Positions 1 through 7,602 of a stretch of DNA of 64,000 nt are shown piece after piece; within the stretch, counting starts at the first letter, position 1, and each line of letters starts with the position of its first letter. The position numbers and the translations under genes were made by a program. A model generated the notes under the pieces. The model worked only from the letters and a program-made list of their open reading frames with translations, was not told the origin of the DNA and made no database searches. The DNA is from Bacteroidota bacterium (GTDB taxonomy: Bacteria > Bacteroidota > Bacteroidia > Flavobacteriales_F > PHOS-HE28): assembly GCA_014584605.1 (NCBI GenBank), contig JACTMO010000039.1, positions 1 through 64,000 on the forward strand. Direction: 5' to 3'.

Positions 1-624
1 CATCCAGCAGGCCTTCCAGAAGGATCGATCAGCAGTAGAACCAGCCAACATCCCGAACCAGTTGATTTTGTTCGACTTTTAACCGGACAGCAATGGGTCG
101 AACACAATGGACTGCTCTACGCAGGTGGGGGCTATTTCTTCGTAGACAGTATGCCTGCCAATGGGCTTGCTACCTGGGATGGCGAACAGTGGTGTGTATT
201 GCCAGGTAACATGACGACCGAAGCCAGTGGCATATGGAGCATGGCTTTCTACCACGACTCACTCTTTGTGGCCACGATCGGCGATACCCTTGAGGGCCAG
301 TTCATCAACAAAGCCGCCAAATCCACCGGAGCACTATCCTCCGACACTTGCGGTTCACCTGTTGGGATCCAAGAAGGAACTCATGAAACATGGGCCTTTG
401 CTCCTTACCCCGATCCATGCTCTACCTATTTGATAGTGCCATATTCTTCTATGGCCGGGTGGATCTCGTTGACAGACGTCATGGGCCGAGAACTTCAGAA
501 GATCACCTTCCACAATAAATCCAACCATACCTTGGCAATGCCTTATCCATCAGGTGTTTACCTGTTGCATTACTTCTCTGACCAGGGTATTTCATTGCAT
601 GTTGAGCGCGTATTGAAAGAATAA
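1..624 (+). CDS. T9SS type A sorting-domain protein, 5' partial
   Basis: The reading frame is open from the first base, so the gene begins upstream of the window; 207 codons are visible. The last ~80 residues look like a T9SS type A C-terminal sorting domain: a proline/aspartate-containing start (AFAPYPDPCSTYL), then a V-M-G-R-E-L segment and a closing P-S-G-V-Y-L-L-H-Y strand. Such proteins cross the outer membrane through the type IX system and have the tail removed. The upstream part (W-D-G-E-Q-W-C-V-L, D-S-L-F-V-A-T) resembles beta-propeller or kelch-like strands, but this is weak. Base composition is clearly less GC-rich than the genes after 1.7 kb, which may mean separate ancestry. No start or promoter is visible. 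Confidence 0.75.
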   Translation, partial: HPAGLPEGSISSRTSQHPEPVDFVRLLTGQQWVEHNGLLYAGGGYFFVDSMPANGLATWDGEQWCVLPGNMTTEASGIWSMAFYHDSLFVATIGDTLEGQFINKAAKSTGALSSDTCGSPVGIQEGTHETWAFAPYPDPCSTYLIVPYSSMAGWISLTDVMGRELQKITFHNKSNHTLAMPYPSGVYLLHYFSDQGISLHVERVLKE

Positions 625-972
625 GAACGGCTTAGAACAAGGGCTATACGCAACCGCTTCCCACAGCCGAACCGTTGGCGAATATGGGATGAACATCGAA
701 TTCTCCACCTTCGTGATGCCTTGCGATCCCGAGTTGACCACAGCGCACGCCAGGGACTTCAAACGGAGGCTGAAACAAGGCCTGATCCACCCGGAATTGG
801 ACGCGACCCCGTTCGATGATCTGGCCAATGAACGTGATAGGCCCGTTCCGTACGGTATTTTCAGCGGTCTGCGACCTGGGCAATTCCTGCCGGGCCATGA
901 GAAGCGGCGCAGGCGCATCGGCATGGGGGATGAACGAATGGAGCGTCTCAGGTACTTCCGTCCACCGGTGGA

Positions 973-1062
973 ATGAAAGGTCCATGGACCGTGCGGGCTG
1001 CGGACGGATTGATCGCGCTGATCAAGGAAGTCGGGGACCGGGTTGAGGCGGTGGAGGGCTGA
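973..1062 (+). pseudogene. ispG: ispG 3'-end remnant, copy 1
   Basis: A 29-codon frame ends in A-A-D-G-L-I-A-L-I-K-E-V-G-D-R-V-E-A. This closely resembles the last residues of IspG (GcpE, 4-hydroxy-3-methylbut-2-enyl diphosphate synthase), where an 'LIALIKExGDWVEP' tail is usual in Bacteroidetes. Nothing upstream encodes the rest of the enzyme. An 18-base stretch (1011-1028) is repeated exactly at 1435-1452 in the second remnant. It is inferred to be a broken copy; whether an intact ispG exists elsewhere cannot be seen here. Confidence 0.5.
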
Positions 1063-1108
1063 TCGGGATAGGCGATGGACTACTGAGCATCAGTCCATTA
1101 TCGTCATT

Positions 1109-1145
1109 TCTTACAATTTTGGATTTCAATTCCAGTTTTGTAAGA
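1109..1145. promoter_or_regulatory. Inverted repeat upstream of ATPase remnant
   Basis: TCTTACAA (1109-1116) and TTGTAAGA (1138-1145) form a perfect 8-base inverted repeat with a 21-base spacer, 7 bases before the ATG at 1152. The short AT-rich stretch stands out from its GC-rich surroundings. It is probably an operator or promoter element of the now truncated ATPase gene. Confidence 0.35.
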
Positions 1146-1151
1146 CTGTAC

Positions 1152-1335
1152 ATGCTCAAGCGCGAAGCGGAACCCGTCCTGCGCACTTTGGCCACACAGT
1201 TCAAGGCGGTGGCCGTGGTGGGGCCCCGGCGGTCGGGCAAGACCACCTTGGTGCGGGCGGTCTTCGGGAACAAGCCTTATGTGAGCTTGGAGAACCCCGA
1301 TGTCCGGGCGCTGGCCACCAACGACCCGGGCCCGG
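1152..1335 (+). pseudogene. AAA/DUF4143-type ATPase, 5' fragment
   Basis: From ATG 1152 the frame reads as the N-terminus of the ATP-binding family that usually carries a C-terminal DUF4143 domain. There is a Walker A motif V-V-G-P-R-R-S-G-K-T-T (about residues 21-31), then the characteristic [12 protein letters not shown] segment. Intact members have about 380-400 residues. Here the similarity stops after ~60 residues, where the sequence runs directly into an ispG fragment in another frame. It is a deletion or recombination remnant and should not give a working protein. Confidence 0.7.
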
Positions 1336-1504
1336 ACCAGCCACCTCAAGGGGGTCAAGATCGGCATCATGGGCTGCATCGTGAACGGACCGGGGGAAAT
1401 GGCCGACGCGGACTACGGATATGTCGGTACCGGCGATCGCGCTGATCAAGGAGGGCGGGATGTGGGTGGAGCCCCCGGTGCAGCACGGCGGTTCTGCGGT
1501 TTGA
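1336..1504 (+). pseudogene. ispG: ispG 3'-end remnant, copy 2
   Basis: Bases 1336-1434 encode [20 protein letters not shown] followed by [11 protein letters not shown]. This is the conserved C-terminal iron-sulfur region of IspG, including the M-G-C-x-V-N-G-P-G-E motif with its cluster cysteine. The frame then breaks. After a deletion of the expected ~25 residues, the IspG tail [14 protein letters not shown] resumes at 1436 in a different frame and stops at 1502-1504. The upstream three quarters of the gene are absent, so this is a pseudogene. It joins directly to the ATPase fragment. Confidence 0.8.
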
Positions 1505-1591
1505 TCCCGCTCGCGGCCGCGAACACCAGGGAAGCTCCGCTCCGGCTGCGCCCCCTTGATCTGTTGGTCCCGGGAAGCCGTGCTGATGTCC

Positions 1592-1611
1592 GGAAGGGCC
1601 CGAGCCCTTCC
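1592..1611 (-). terminator. Hairpin downstream of porP-like gene
   Basis: GGAAGGGC (1592-1599), a 4-base loop and GCCCTTCC (1604-1611) form a perfect 8-base stem about 100 bases after the minus-strand stop at 1713. There is no T-run on either side, so the terminator role is tentative. Confidence 0.25.
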
Positions 1612-1712
1612 TTCTTCCGGCGGGCACACGGCCGCCGTCCAACTGAAAGGATCGCCGCCAGGTTTCCGCGTGCCGCCCGGCCCCGGCAACGAGACCGCAG
1701 CCCCCGGGACGT

Positions 1713-2750
1713 TCAGTGCACCTTGCCCTTGGGCAGCACCCGCCGCTGGTCGCTGAACGCACCCACCCACTGCAGGCTGATCTCCATGCCGCCGCGCAGG
1801 TGCGTACTGCTGCGCAACGGGCTCACGTTGATGTCGTAGCTGAGCCCGATGGCCAGCTTGCGACGGTGTTCGAACCGCAGCATCGGCACCACCGCATCAT
1901 TCCAGCGGTAGAACAGCCCCAGGTGGAAGGCGCTCGAGGTCTTGTCGGTGGTGTAGCGCGAGTCCTGGCCGATGCGGCGGTGCATCAAGGTGCCGAAGAT
2001 GACCTCGCGCGCAGCACCCTGTTGCGATACGTACAGCTTGGGCATCCACGTCCAGCGATCGCCCGCGATGCGGAGTTCCGCGTGCGCGGTATAGCGCCGT
2101 AGCAATCGGTCCTCCGACGATCCGAAGAGGGAGATGCCGGGCTGGTTGAGGTGCATCACCGCCAGCCCCGAGCTCCATTGCAGGCCGGCCCGGGTCTCCC
2201 CCCTGCAAAGGAGGCCCGCACCCAGGTCGAGGAACGCGCTGGTGCTGGAGGCCACGGTCTCGCCGCTCTCGAGCGAGGGATCGTGACCCGCCCCGTTGTA
2301 CTGGCTGTCCCAGCGCATGCCGTTCAGCACGGCGCTGCGTTGGCCATAGCCGCCCACAAGCCCCAGGGCGATGAGGGTCCGCTCACCGCTGCGCAAGGCA
2401 TAGGCCAGGCTGAGGTTGCCCTGCGTGTCGCCGAAGCGGGTGCTCCCCGCACGGTCGCTGAAACCATGAACGCCGACACCGAGGTAACGTCCGTGCATTC
2501 GGCTGCGGAACAGCGGCACATCATAGCTCATCGCATAGGTGCGGAAGGGACTGCCGGTGCTCTGCCATTGGGTGCGGTGGAAGAGGGCTGCGCGCTGATC
2601 GTCCTCGATGTCCCCGGCCATGGCGGGGTTGAGCACCAGCGGTGCATCGAAGAACTGGCTGAAGTGCACATCCTGCGCGGTCCCGATGAGCGGGAGCAGC
2701 AGCAGGGCGGCAAGGCCCGGGAGGTGGGGTGTCGTGCGTGTGCGGCTCAT
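1713..2750 (-). CDS. PorP/SprF family type IX secretion membrane protein
   Basis: 345 residues. A signal peptide (about 1-26, ending G-T-A-Q) is followed by [20 protein letters not shown], the signature opening of the PorP/SprF family (F-S-Q-x-x-x-x-P-x-x-x-N-P-A). The rest is rich in beta-strands, as expected for an outer-membrane barrel. Members sit in the outer membrane and work with the T9SS to display a partner adhesin, often encoded directly upstream. Here the start ATG overlaps the stop of the 1155-residue CHU_C protein by four bases (2747-2750), so the two are almost certainly co-translated partners. The open frame extends further upstream, but the signal peptide and the overlap fix the start at 2750. 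Confidence 0.9.
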   Translation of the reverse strand: MSRTRTTPHLPGLAALLLLPLIGTAQDVHFSQFFDAPLVLNPAMAGDIEDDQRAALFHRTQWQSTGSPFRTYAMSYDVPLFRSRMHGRYLGVGVHGFSDRAGSTRFGDTQGNLSLAYALRSGERTLIALGLVGGYGQRSAVLNGMRWDSQYNGAGHDPSLESGETVASSTSAFLDLGAGLLCRGETRAGLQWSSGLAVMHLNQPGISLFGSSEDRLLRRYTAHAELRIAGDRWTWMPKLYVSQQGAAREVIFGTLMHRRIGQDSRYTTDKTSSAFHLGLFYRWNDAVVPMLRFEHRRKLAIGLSYDINVSPLRSSTHLRGGMEISLQWVGAFSDQRRVLPKGKVH

Positions 2751-5700
2751 CGGACCAGGGTGATGTTCCCGGTGCGCTCCTCCATCGCCCCATCGTCCAG
2801 GCGGGCGCGCAGCGTGTAGAGGTAGACCCCACTGGGGCTCAGCGCGCCATCGACCGTGCCGTCCCAGCCGTGATGGGGGCTGCTGCTGCGGAACACCTGC
2901 GCCCCCCACCGGTCGTACACGGCGAACGCAAGCTCCAGCGCGGCCGGTGCGCGTGCGAAGAGGACATCGTTGACGCCATCGCCGTTCGGGCTGAAGGCAT
3001 CGGGCACAAAGACCGCCTCGCTGTCGCGGATACAGATGTCCATGCGAAGGCTGTCGGTGCATCCGCCGTCGTTCCAGACCACCAGTTGCACGCTGTAGTG
3101 GCCGGCCGCCCCGTGGTCGTACTGCGGGTCGCTGCCCCAGGCATAGGGCAGCGTGTCGCCGACGATCACCCAGTAGCCGCCGGTGGCGTTGAGGCTCAGG
3201 TCGATGAAGGTGACCTCGCGCTGCTCCCAGGGCACACAGGCCTCATCCGGGTTGGGGCTGAAGAGCGCGGTGACCGCCGGCCAGCTGGGAACCTGCACCA
3301 GGGTGTCATGCGTGCACCCGGTCTGGTCGTTCGTCACCGCCACGTTCACCACGGTGCCCGCAGGCAGTGCGATGCTGTCCCCCGTCTGCACCGGGGAGCT
3401 TCCCCAGGTGAAGGTGTAGGTGCCCTCCCCGGTCACCGTCCCGACGACATGGCCCGGTTCACCGTAGCACTGCAGGGCACTGAACACGAAGGCCTCCTGG
3501 AAGGGCGGATGCACGATGATGGTGATGCTGTCCACCACGGGGTCGCTGCATCCGTCGGTGGTGGCCACGATATAGGTGGTGGTGGTATCGGGTTGCACGT
3601 TCTGCGTGGGTACGGGGAACAGGCCGTCGCTCCACTGGTGCGTGATGAAGCCCCCGGGAAGGCCGCCGCTGGTGTTCACGGTGATGCTGCTGCCGCCATC
3701 CTCGCAGATGGTGCTGTTGCTCACGTCCACCTGCGTGGTGAGCGCGGGATGGTCCGTGAAACTGAAGCTGGCGCTGCTCTGGCAGTTGCCACTGCCGACC
3801 GCGTACACGATGGTGTAGGTGCCGTCCGCAAGCTGGGAGGGGTTGAAGAGCGTGTCGGGCAGGCCGGTGAACACCCCTCCGGGTGGGGAGAGGCCCACAT
3901 CCACCAGCACATCGTTGGAACAGTAGGTGTCCTCCACCCCGCTGATCACCGCCTGTTGGAAGAGCAGTACGGTGACCGTCACGCTGTCCGCGCAACTCGC
4001 CGGTGTGGAGAAGTGCAGCACATGCGTGCCTTCGCCGGCTGCCGCGGGATCGAAGCTGCCGCCGGGGGTGGTCGCGGTGCCGGACCACAGCCCGCCGGGC
4101 GGGACCGGGACCGGCAGGAAGGGTGCATCCGCGCTGCACACCGTGAGCTGGTCCGGCGACAACTGTGCAGGATGCACGATGGCCAGCATCGAGTCGCCGC
4201 AAGTGTTGGCCTCGTAGTGCAACAGGTGCACCCCGATGCCGGCGATGTTCGGGTCGAAGACCGGATCGCCATCGCCGTTGATGCCGATGCCTGTGCCCCA
4301 CCAGGTCCCGTCCCATGGCGTGCGACCGGTGCTCTGCTCGTCCAGGACCAACGCATCGTCACCTGCGCAGAAGAACAAGGTGTCGTCGTTCAGCGCCGTC
4401 CATCCCACCAGAACGCCGATCGTGTCCACGCAGCCGTTCGGCGCGGCATACGTGAGCGCGTCCCAGCCATGGCCCGCCTGCACCGGGTCGTAAGTGCCCG
4501 CCACCGGGTCCGCGATGCCGGCACCGGCCCACAGGCCGCCTGCGGGCATCGGCGCCGGGCTCAAGGTGAACAGGCCCTGGGACGGGCAGGCGCTGCGGTC
4601 TTCCCCGATGTCCACCGGTTTCACGTGGATGCTGAACTGCACCTCGCAACCGTGCAGCACAAGGTCGATGAGGTGGTCACCACCTCCCGCCACATCGGGG
4701 TCGAACACGCCCAGGATGCTGTCCACGATGCCGGGCCCGAACCAACGCCCGCCGAAGGGCTGGGAGGCGATGGCAAAGGGCCAGGTGCTCTGGCACACGG
4801 TGTCCAGCTGGGTTTGTGCAGTGATGTCGCCCACGTTCACGGTGACGGTGTCGCTGCATGCGCCGGCCGTGTAGGTGAGCAGGAAGGACCCCGCCACGGC
4901 CGGATCGAACAGGCCGTTGGGCTGCACGTACGGACCGCTCCAGGTGCCGCCGAGGGGCGTGGCGTCGGGCAGCATGAACGGTGCCGTGCCCGGGCACGCA
5001 GCGTGGGTGAAGCTGGCGTCCATGCTGTCCACCACCAGGCTGATGGCGTCGCTGCAACCACCGGGCAGGGTGTAGGTGAGCACGTGGGTGCCAGGGCCTG
5101 CGGTGTCCGGCTCGAACGTGCCGGTCAGGCTGTCCAGCACACCGGCGCCCGTCCACCATCCGCCGGGGGGCGCGGCCTGAAGGGCGAACGGAGCTGCGGA
5201 CTGGCACACGCTCGCCGGCAGGGTTGCGATCTGCGGATCGTCCACCACCACCGTCACCGAACCGGTCGCGGTCTGGCCCGTCCCGTTCTCGGTGACCTGA
5301 ACGGTGTAGGTCGTGGTGCTGGTGGGGCAGATGCTGTGCGGTCCGGGCCCACCGGTCACCCCCTGGTCCCAGTTTAAGGTGTAGGTGAGGCATCCCTGCA
5401 CCTCGGCCAGAAGCATGGTACAGGCGCCCGCGCACAGCGTATCGTCCGCCACCTCCAGCAGGACACCGAGCGGACAGGTCGTGACCTGTGTTGCGGCGGT
5501 GAGGGTGAAGTACCACAGCGAATCGCAACGGTCCTTCAGACCGAGGGTGAACGCCACCGAGTACGGGCAGTTGCGGTCGAAGGGCGGATCGACGCCCAGC
5601 AGCACCGTGGAGGTCTCGCCTGCGTTGCAGTTCAGCGGGGTGGCCCCGGTGACCTGAGGTGCACCGTTCCCGCTCACCACGAAGGCGCCCGGGTCGATCG

Positions 5701-6214
5701 AATCGCAGGGGATGGGATGGCTGAACTGCAGGGTGATGCCCGCGGCGGTGCACAAGGGTGCGATGGGCACGCTCATCACCGGCGGCACAGGGGGCTCGGC
5801 CACGCTGGTCCATTGGGCCTCGAAGCCGCAGTAGGCCACGTTCTCATCGCTCACGAAATGGATGGTGAGCTGCCCGCTGGTGGCCACGGTCGGGGGTGGG
5901 GCCACGATGCCCGAGTACGCCGGCCCGATCTGTGGGCTGGCGATAGACGGCCCATCATGGAAGGTGAGCAGGTCCAGCCCTTGTTCCAGGCAGAAGGTGG
6001 GCTCGAACACGAGCGTGATCGTGCTGCCCGCATCGATGGTGAAGACCAGGTCCTCGTTGTTGCCGTAGATGTTGCCCCCGGGACCCTCCTCACTGTCCAG
6101 CAGGATGCCCTTGCAGAGCGTCACGGTGGTGTCCGCCATGTTGAATTCCGGCAGCAGCTGTGCGTGCAGCGGCAGCAGGCCCGGGACGGCGATCGCGACG
6201 AGGAGCTGCCGCAT
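2747..6214 (-). CDS. Large T9SS adhesin: CUB domain, seven repeats, type B sorting domain
   Basis: 1155 residues. The order is: signal peptide (1-~19); a CUB-like domain (~30-137, with paired cysteines and Y-C-G-F near its end); a cysteine-containing Ig-like region (~150-330); about seven tandem repeats of ~70 residues (~340-830) with the pattern G-G-x-W-x-G-x-G ... F-D-P-x-x-A-G-x-G-x-H-x-L-x-Y; PKD-like segments; and a gliding-motility-type C-terminal domain (~1065-1155) starting D-A-F-S-P-N-G-D-G-V-N-D and ending G-V-Y-L-Y-T-L-R-A. That last domain is the type B (CHU_C) sorting signal, so the protein is expected at the cell surface via T9SS. It overlaps the porP/sprF-like gene and lies 3 bases after the lipoprotein at 6218. 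Ligand unknown. Confidence 0.9.
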   Translation of the reverse strand: MRQLLVAIAVPGLLPLHAQLLPEFNMADTTVTLCKGILLDSEEGPGGNIYGNNEDLVFTIDAGSTITLVFEPTFCLEQGLDLLTFHDGPSIASPQIGPAYSGIVAPPPTVATSGQLTIHFVSDENVAYCGFEAQWTSVAEPPVPPVMSVPIAPLCTAAGITLQFSHPIPCDSIDPGAFVVSGNGAPQVTGATPLNCNAGETSTVLLGVDPPFDRNCPYSVAFTLGLKDRCDSLWYFTLTAATQVTTCPLGVLLEVADDTLCAGACTMLLAEVQGCLTYTLNWDQGVTGGPGPHSICPTSTTTYTVQVTENGTGQTATGSVTVVVDDPQIATLPASVCQSAAPFALQAAPPGGWWTGAGVLDSLTGTFEPDTAGPGTHVLTYTLPGGCSDAISLVVDSMDASFTHAACPGTAPFMLPDATPLGGTWSGPYVQPNGLFDPAVAGSFLLTYTAGACSDTVTVNVGDITAQTQLDTVCQSTWPFAIASQPFGGRWFGPGIVDSILGVFDPDVAGGGDHLIDLVLHGCEVQFSIHVKPVDIGEDRSACPSQGLFTLSPAPMPAGGLWAGAGIADPVAGTYDPVQAGHGWDALTYAAPNGCVDTIGVLVGWTALNDDTLFFCAGDDALVLDEQSTGRTPWDGTWWGTGIGINGDGDPVFDPNIAGIGVHLLHYEANTCGDSMLAIVHPAQLSPDQLTVCSADAPFLPVPVPPGGLWSGTATTPGGSFDPAAAGEGTHVLHFSTPASCADSVTVTVLLFQQAVISGVEDTYCSNDVLVDVGLSPPGGVFTGLPDTLFNPSQLADGTYTIVYAVGSGNCQSSASFSFTDHPALTTQVDVSNSTICEDGGSSITVNTSGGLPGGFITHQWSDGLFPVPTQNVQPDTTTTYIVATTDGCSDPVVDSITIIVHPPFQEAFVFSALQCYGEPGHVVGTVTGEGTYTFTWGSSPVQTGDSIALPAGTVVNVAVTNDQTGCTHDTLVQVPSWPAVTALFSPNPDEACVPWEQREVTFIDLSLNATGGYWVIVGDTLPYAWGSDPQYDHGAAGHYSVQLVVWNDGGCTDSLRMDICIRDSEAVFVPDAFSPNGDGVNDVLFARAPAALELAFAVYDRWGAQVFRSSSPHHGWDGTVDGALSPSGVYLYTLRARLDDGAMEERTGNITLVR

Positions 6215-6217
6215 GGC

Positions 6218-6667
6218 TCAAGGGACTTGCGCGGTATCCGCCACGACGGTGATCGCAGCGGTGGTGAGCGTATTGCTGCGGTTGCCCGCGCGGTCGGTGA
6301 CGAAGAAGCTGTAGGTCATCACCTCCTGGCCGCTGTTGCCCAGCAGGAAGAGCGAGGTCAGTTCCACCTCCAGCTCGCCCCGGATCGCCACCTGCGCATC
6401 AAGCGGTGCCAGCGGCGGTATGTGGTATCCGTCCGCCGAGCCCAGACGGCTGTCCTTCACCCAGAGGGTGTACGCGTCGGGGTCCTCAGTGCCCAGGTCG
6501 CCATCGCCGTCGGCATAGGTGAACCGCAGCACCACCGGCTCGTCGAAGGCCGTCACCTGCTGCGGACCTGCGCTGACCAGTTCGATCGCGGGCACCGGGT
6601 CCAACGCGGCCTCCTTCCGGCAGGCCGCCAGCAGGAACAAGGACAGGACGGCGAGCGGGGTCCTCAC
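6218..6667 (-). CDS. Small lipoprotein of the DUF1501 operon
   Basis: 149 residues with a lipoprotein signal: M-R-T-P-L-A-V-L-S-L-F-L-L-A-A-C, so Cys16 should be lipidated. After a charged linker comes a single beta-sandwich-like domain with D-G-D-G-D-L-G (~55-61), an acidic motif that often binds calcium, and a closing V-T-D-R-A-G-N-R-S-N-T segment typical of Ig-like or cadherin-like folds. Its ATG overlaps the stop of the upstream CX4CH lipoprotein (6664-6667) and it ends 3 bases before the adhesin gene, so it is mid-operon. I do not recognise a named family. The role is probably structural at the outer membrane or periplasm. Confidence 0.8.
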   Translation of the reverse strand: MRTPLAVLSLFLLAACRKEAALDPVPAIELVSAGPQQVTAFDEPVVLRFTYADGDGDLGTEDPDAYTLWVKDSRLGSADGYHIPPLAPLDAQVAIRGELEVELTSLFLLGNSGQEVMTYSFFVTDRAGNRSNTLTTAAITVVADTAQVP

Positions 6668-7599
6668 GGGATGCGCAGGGTGAAAAGGGTGACCACCTCG
6701 TTGCTGCTGCCGTCGTTGGGCGCCTCGGTCACCGTGTCGTGATCGCCGTCGTCCACATAGGCGCGAACGAACAGGGTGCTGCCGGAGCTCATGCCGGTGA
6801 GGTCGATCGAGGCCCGGTGCGTGAAGGTGACCGGGGCACCGCTGAAGTCGGTCCCCGCACAGGTGGCGCCGGTGTGCAGGGGCTGCTCCGGCACCGTCGG
6901 GAAGGCCGCGAGCGATGGTGCGACGCGGAAGGTGTTGTGCGTGAACGCGGTGGGCGCCGTGGCGTCATCCGCGAAGGCGAACCACAGGTCCACCGGAGCG
7001 GCGGGCACCTCGATGGGCTGCACACCCACGCCCGGGGCGCGTGGATAGGCGGGGCCGGTGCTGCCTGCGGGCACCGCCCGCAGGCCCACGGCCTGGGGGC
7101 GCTGGTTGCCCACCGTGGGGGGCTGGCCGTACATGTCCAGGGCGCCACCCTCGATCCATGCGGTGATGGCCGCGATGTACGCCTGCGCGTTCGCCGGCCA
7201 GTCGCTGTCCTGCAACAGGTCCAGCGGCATCATGCCGCTGGTGTTGGGCACGAAGGCGGTGAGCCGCTCATGCAGAAAGGAGGCCGGGGCATCGCCCGGC
7301 ACCACGCGGTAGGTGAAGCTCTGCTGCGGGTCGTTGGCCGTCACCGGATGCAGGACGAGCGAGTTGTACGCACCGGCGATGGACCGGAACTCCGGCTCGA
7401 AGGTGCCGTCGTGGCATCCGCTCACCGCGCAGGTGGGCCGGAAGATGCGCTGATGAAGTCCGGCGAAGTTGTCCAGCGGCAGCAGCGGTGCGGCGGGCTC
7501 CTCCGCAGGCCGTTCGAGCGCATCGAACGGGTTCTCCTCCTTGGTGCAGGCGGTGAAGGCCAGTGCGCTGAACAGCAGAACGAGGGTGCGGCCGTCCAT
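6664..7599 (-). CDS. Lipoprotein with CX4CH heme-type motif
   Basis: 311 residues. Signal M-D-G-R-T-L-V-L-L-F-S-A-L-A-F-T-A-C, lipidated Cys expected at 18. Around residues 50-65 is I-F-R-P-T-C-A-V-S-G-C-H-D-G, a CX4CH motif like those in secreted 'C-x-x-S-G-C-H' cytochrome-like proteins that accompany DUF1501/DUF1549/DUF1553 proteins. Whether heme is really bound is uncertain, because the classical site is CX2CH. A T-S-G-M-M-P motif follows at about 116, where cytochromes often place the distal methionine. The second half looks like a beta-sandwich with D-D-G-D-H-D. It lies 3 bases after the DUF1501 gene and overlaps the next lipoprotein. Confidence 0.75.
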   Translation of the reverse strand: MDGRTLVLLFSALAFTACTKEENPFDALERPAEEPAAPLLPLDNFAGLHQRIFRPTCAVSGCHDGTFEPEFRSIAGAYNSLVLHPVTANDPQQSFTYRVVPGDAPASFLHERLTAFVPNTSGMMPLDLLQDSDWPANAQAYIAAITAWIEGGALDMYGQPPTVGNQRPQAVGLRAVPAGSTGPAYPRAPGVGVQPIEVPAAPVDLWFAFADDATAPTAFTHNTFRVAPSLAAFPTVPEQPLHTGATCAGTDFSGAPVTFTHRASIDLTGMSSGSTLFVRAYVDDGDHDTVTEAPNDGSSNEVVTLFTLRIP

Positions 7600-7602
7600 G
7601 GT

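Larger units (their letters stand above)
625..1712. other. Decayed intergenic region with gene remnants
   Basis: No intact gene is supported in this 1.1-kb stretch. It contains two fragments of the 3' end of ispG and the 5' end of an ATPase gene, listed separately. An open frame at 689-976 (95 codons, plus strand) matches no family I recognise and may be another remnant. 1505-1712 shows only GC-rich frames in several directions and a hairpin at 1592-1611. The patchwork suggests repeated insertion and deletion at one site. Confidence 0.6.

Noticed and set aside
689-976. 95-codon plus-strand open frame in the remnant region
   Set aside because: No recognised family, no promoter, lies among gene remnants; mentioned only as a possible fragment.
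2729-5377. 882-codon plus-strand frame antisense to the adhesin gene
   Set aside because: Shadow frame in GC-rich DNA; the opposite strand has a signal peptide, repeats and a CHU_C domain, while this frame has none and shows low-complexity composition.
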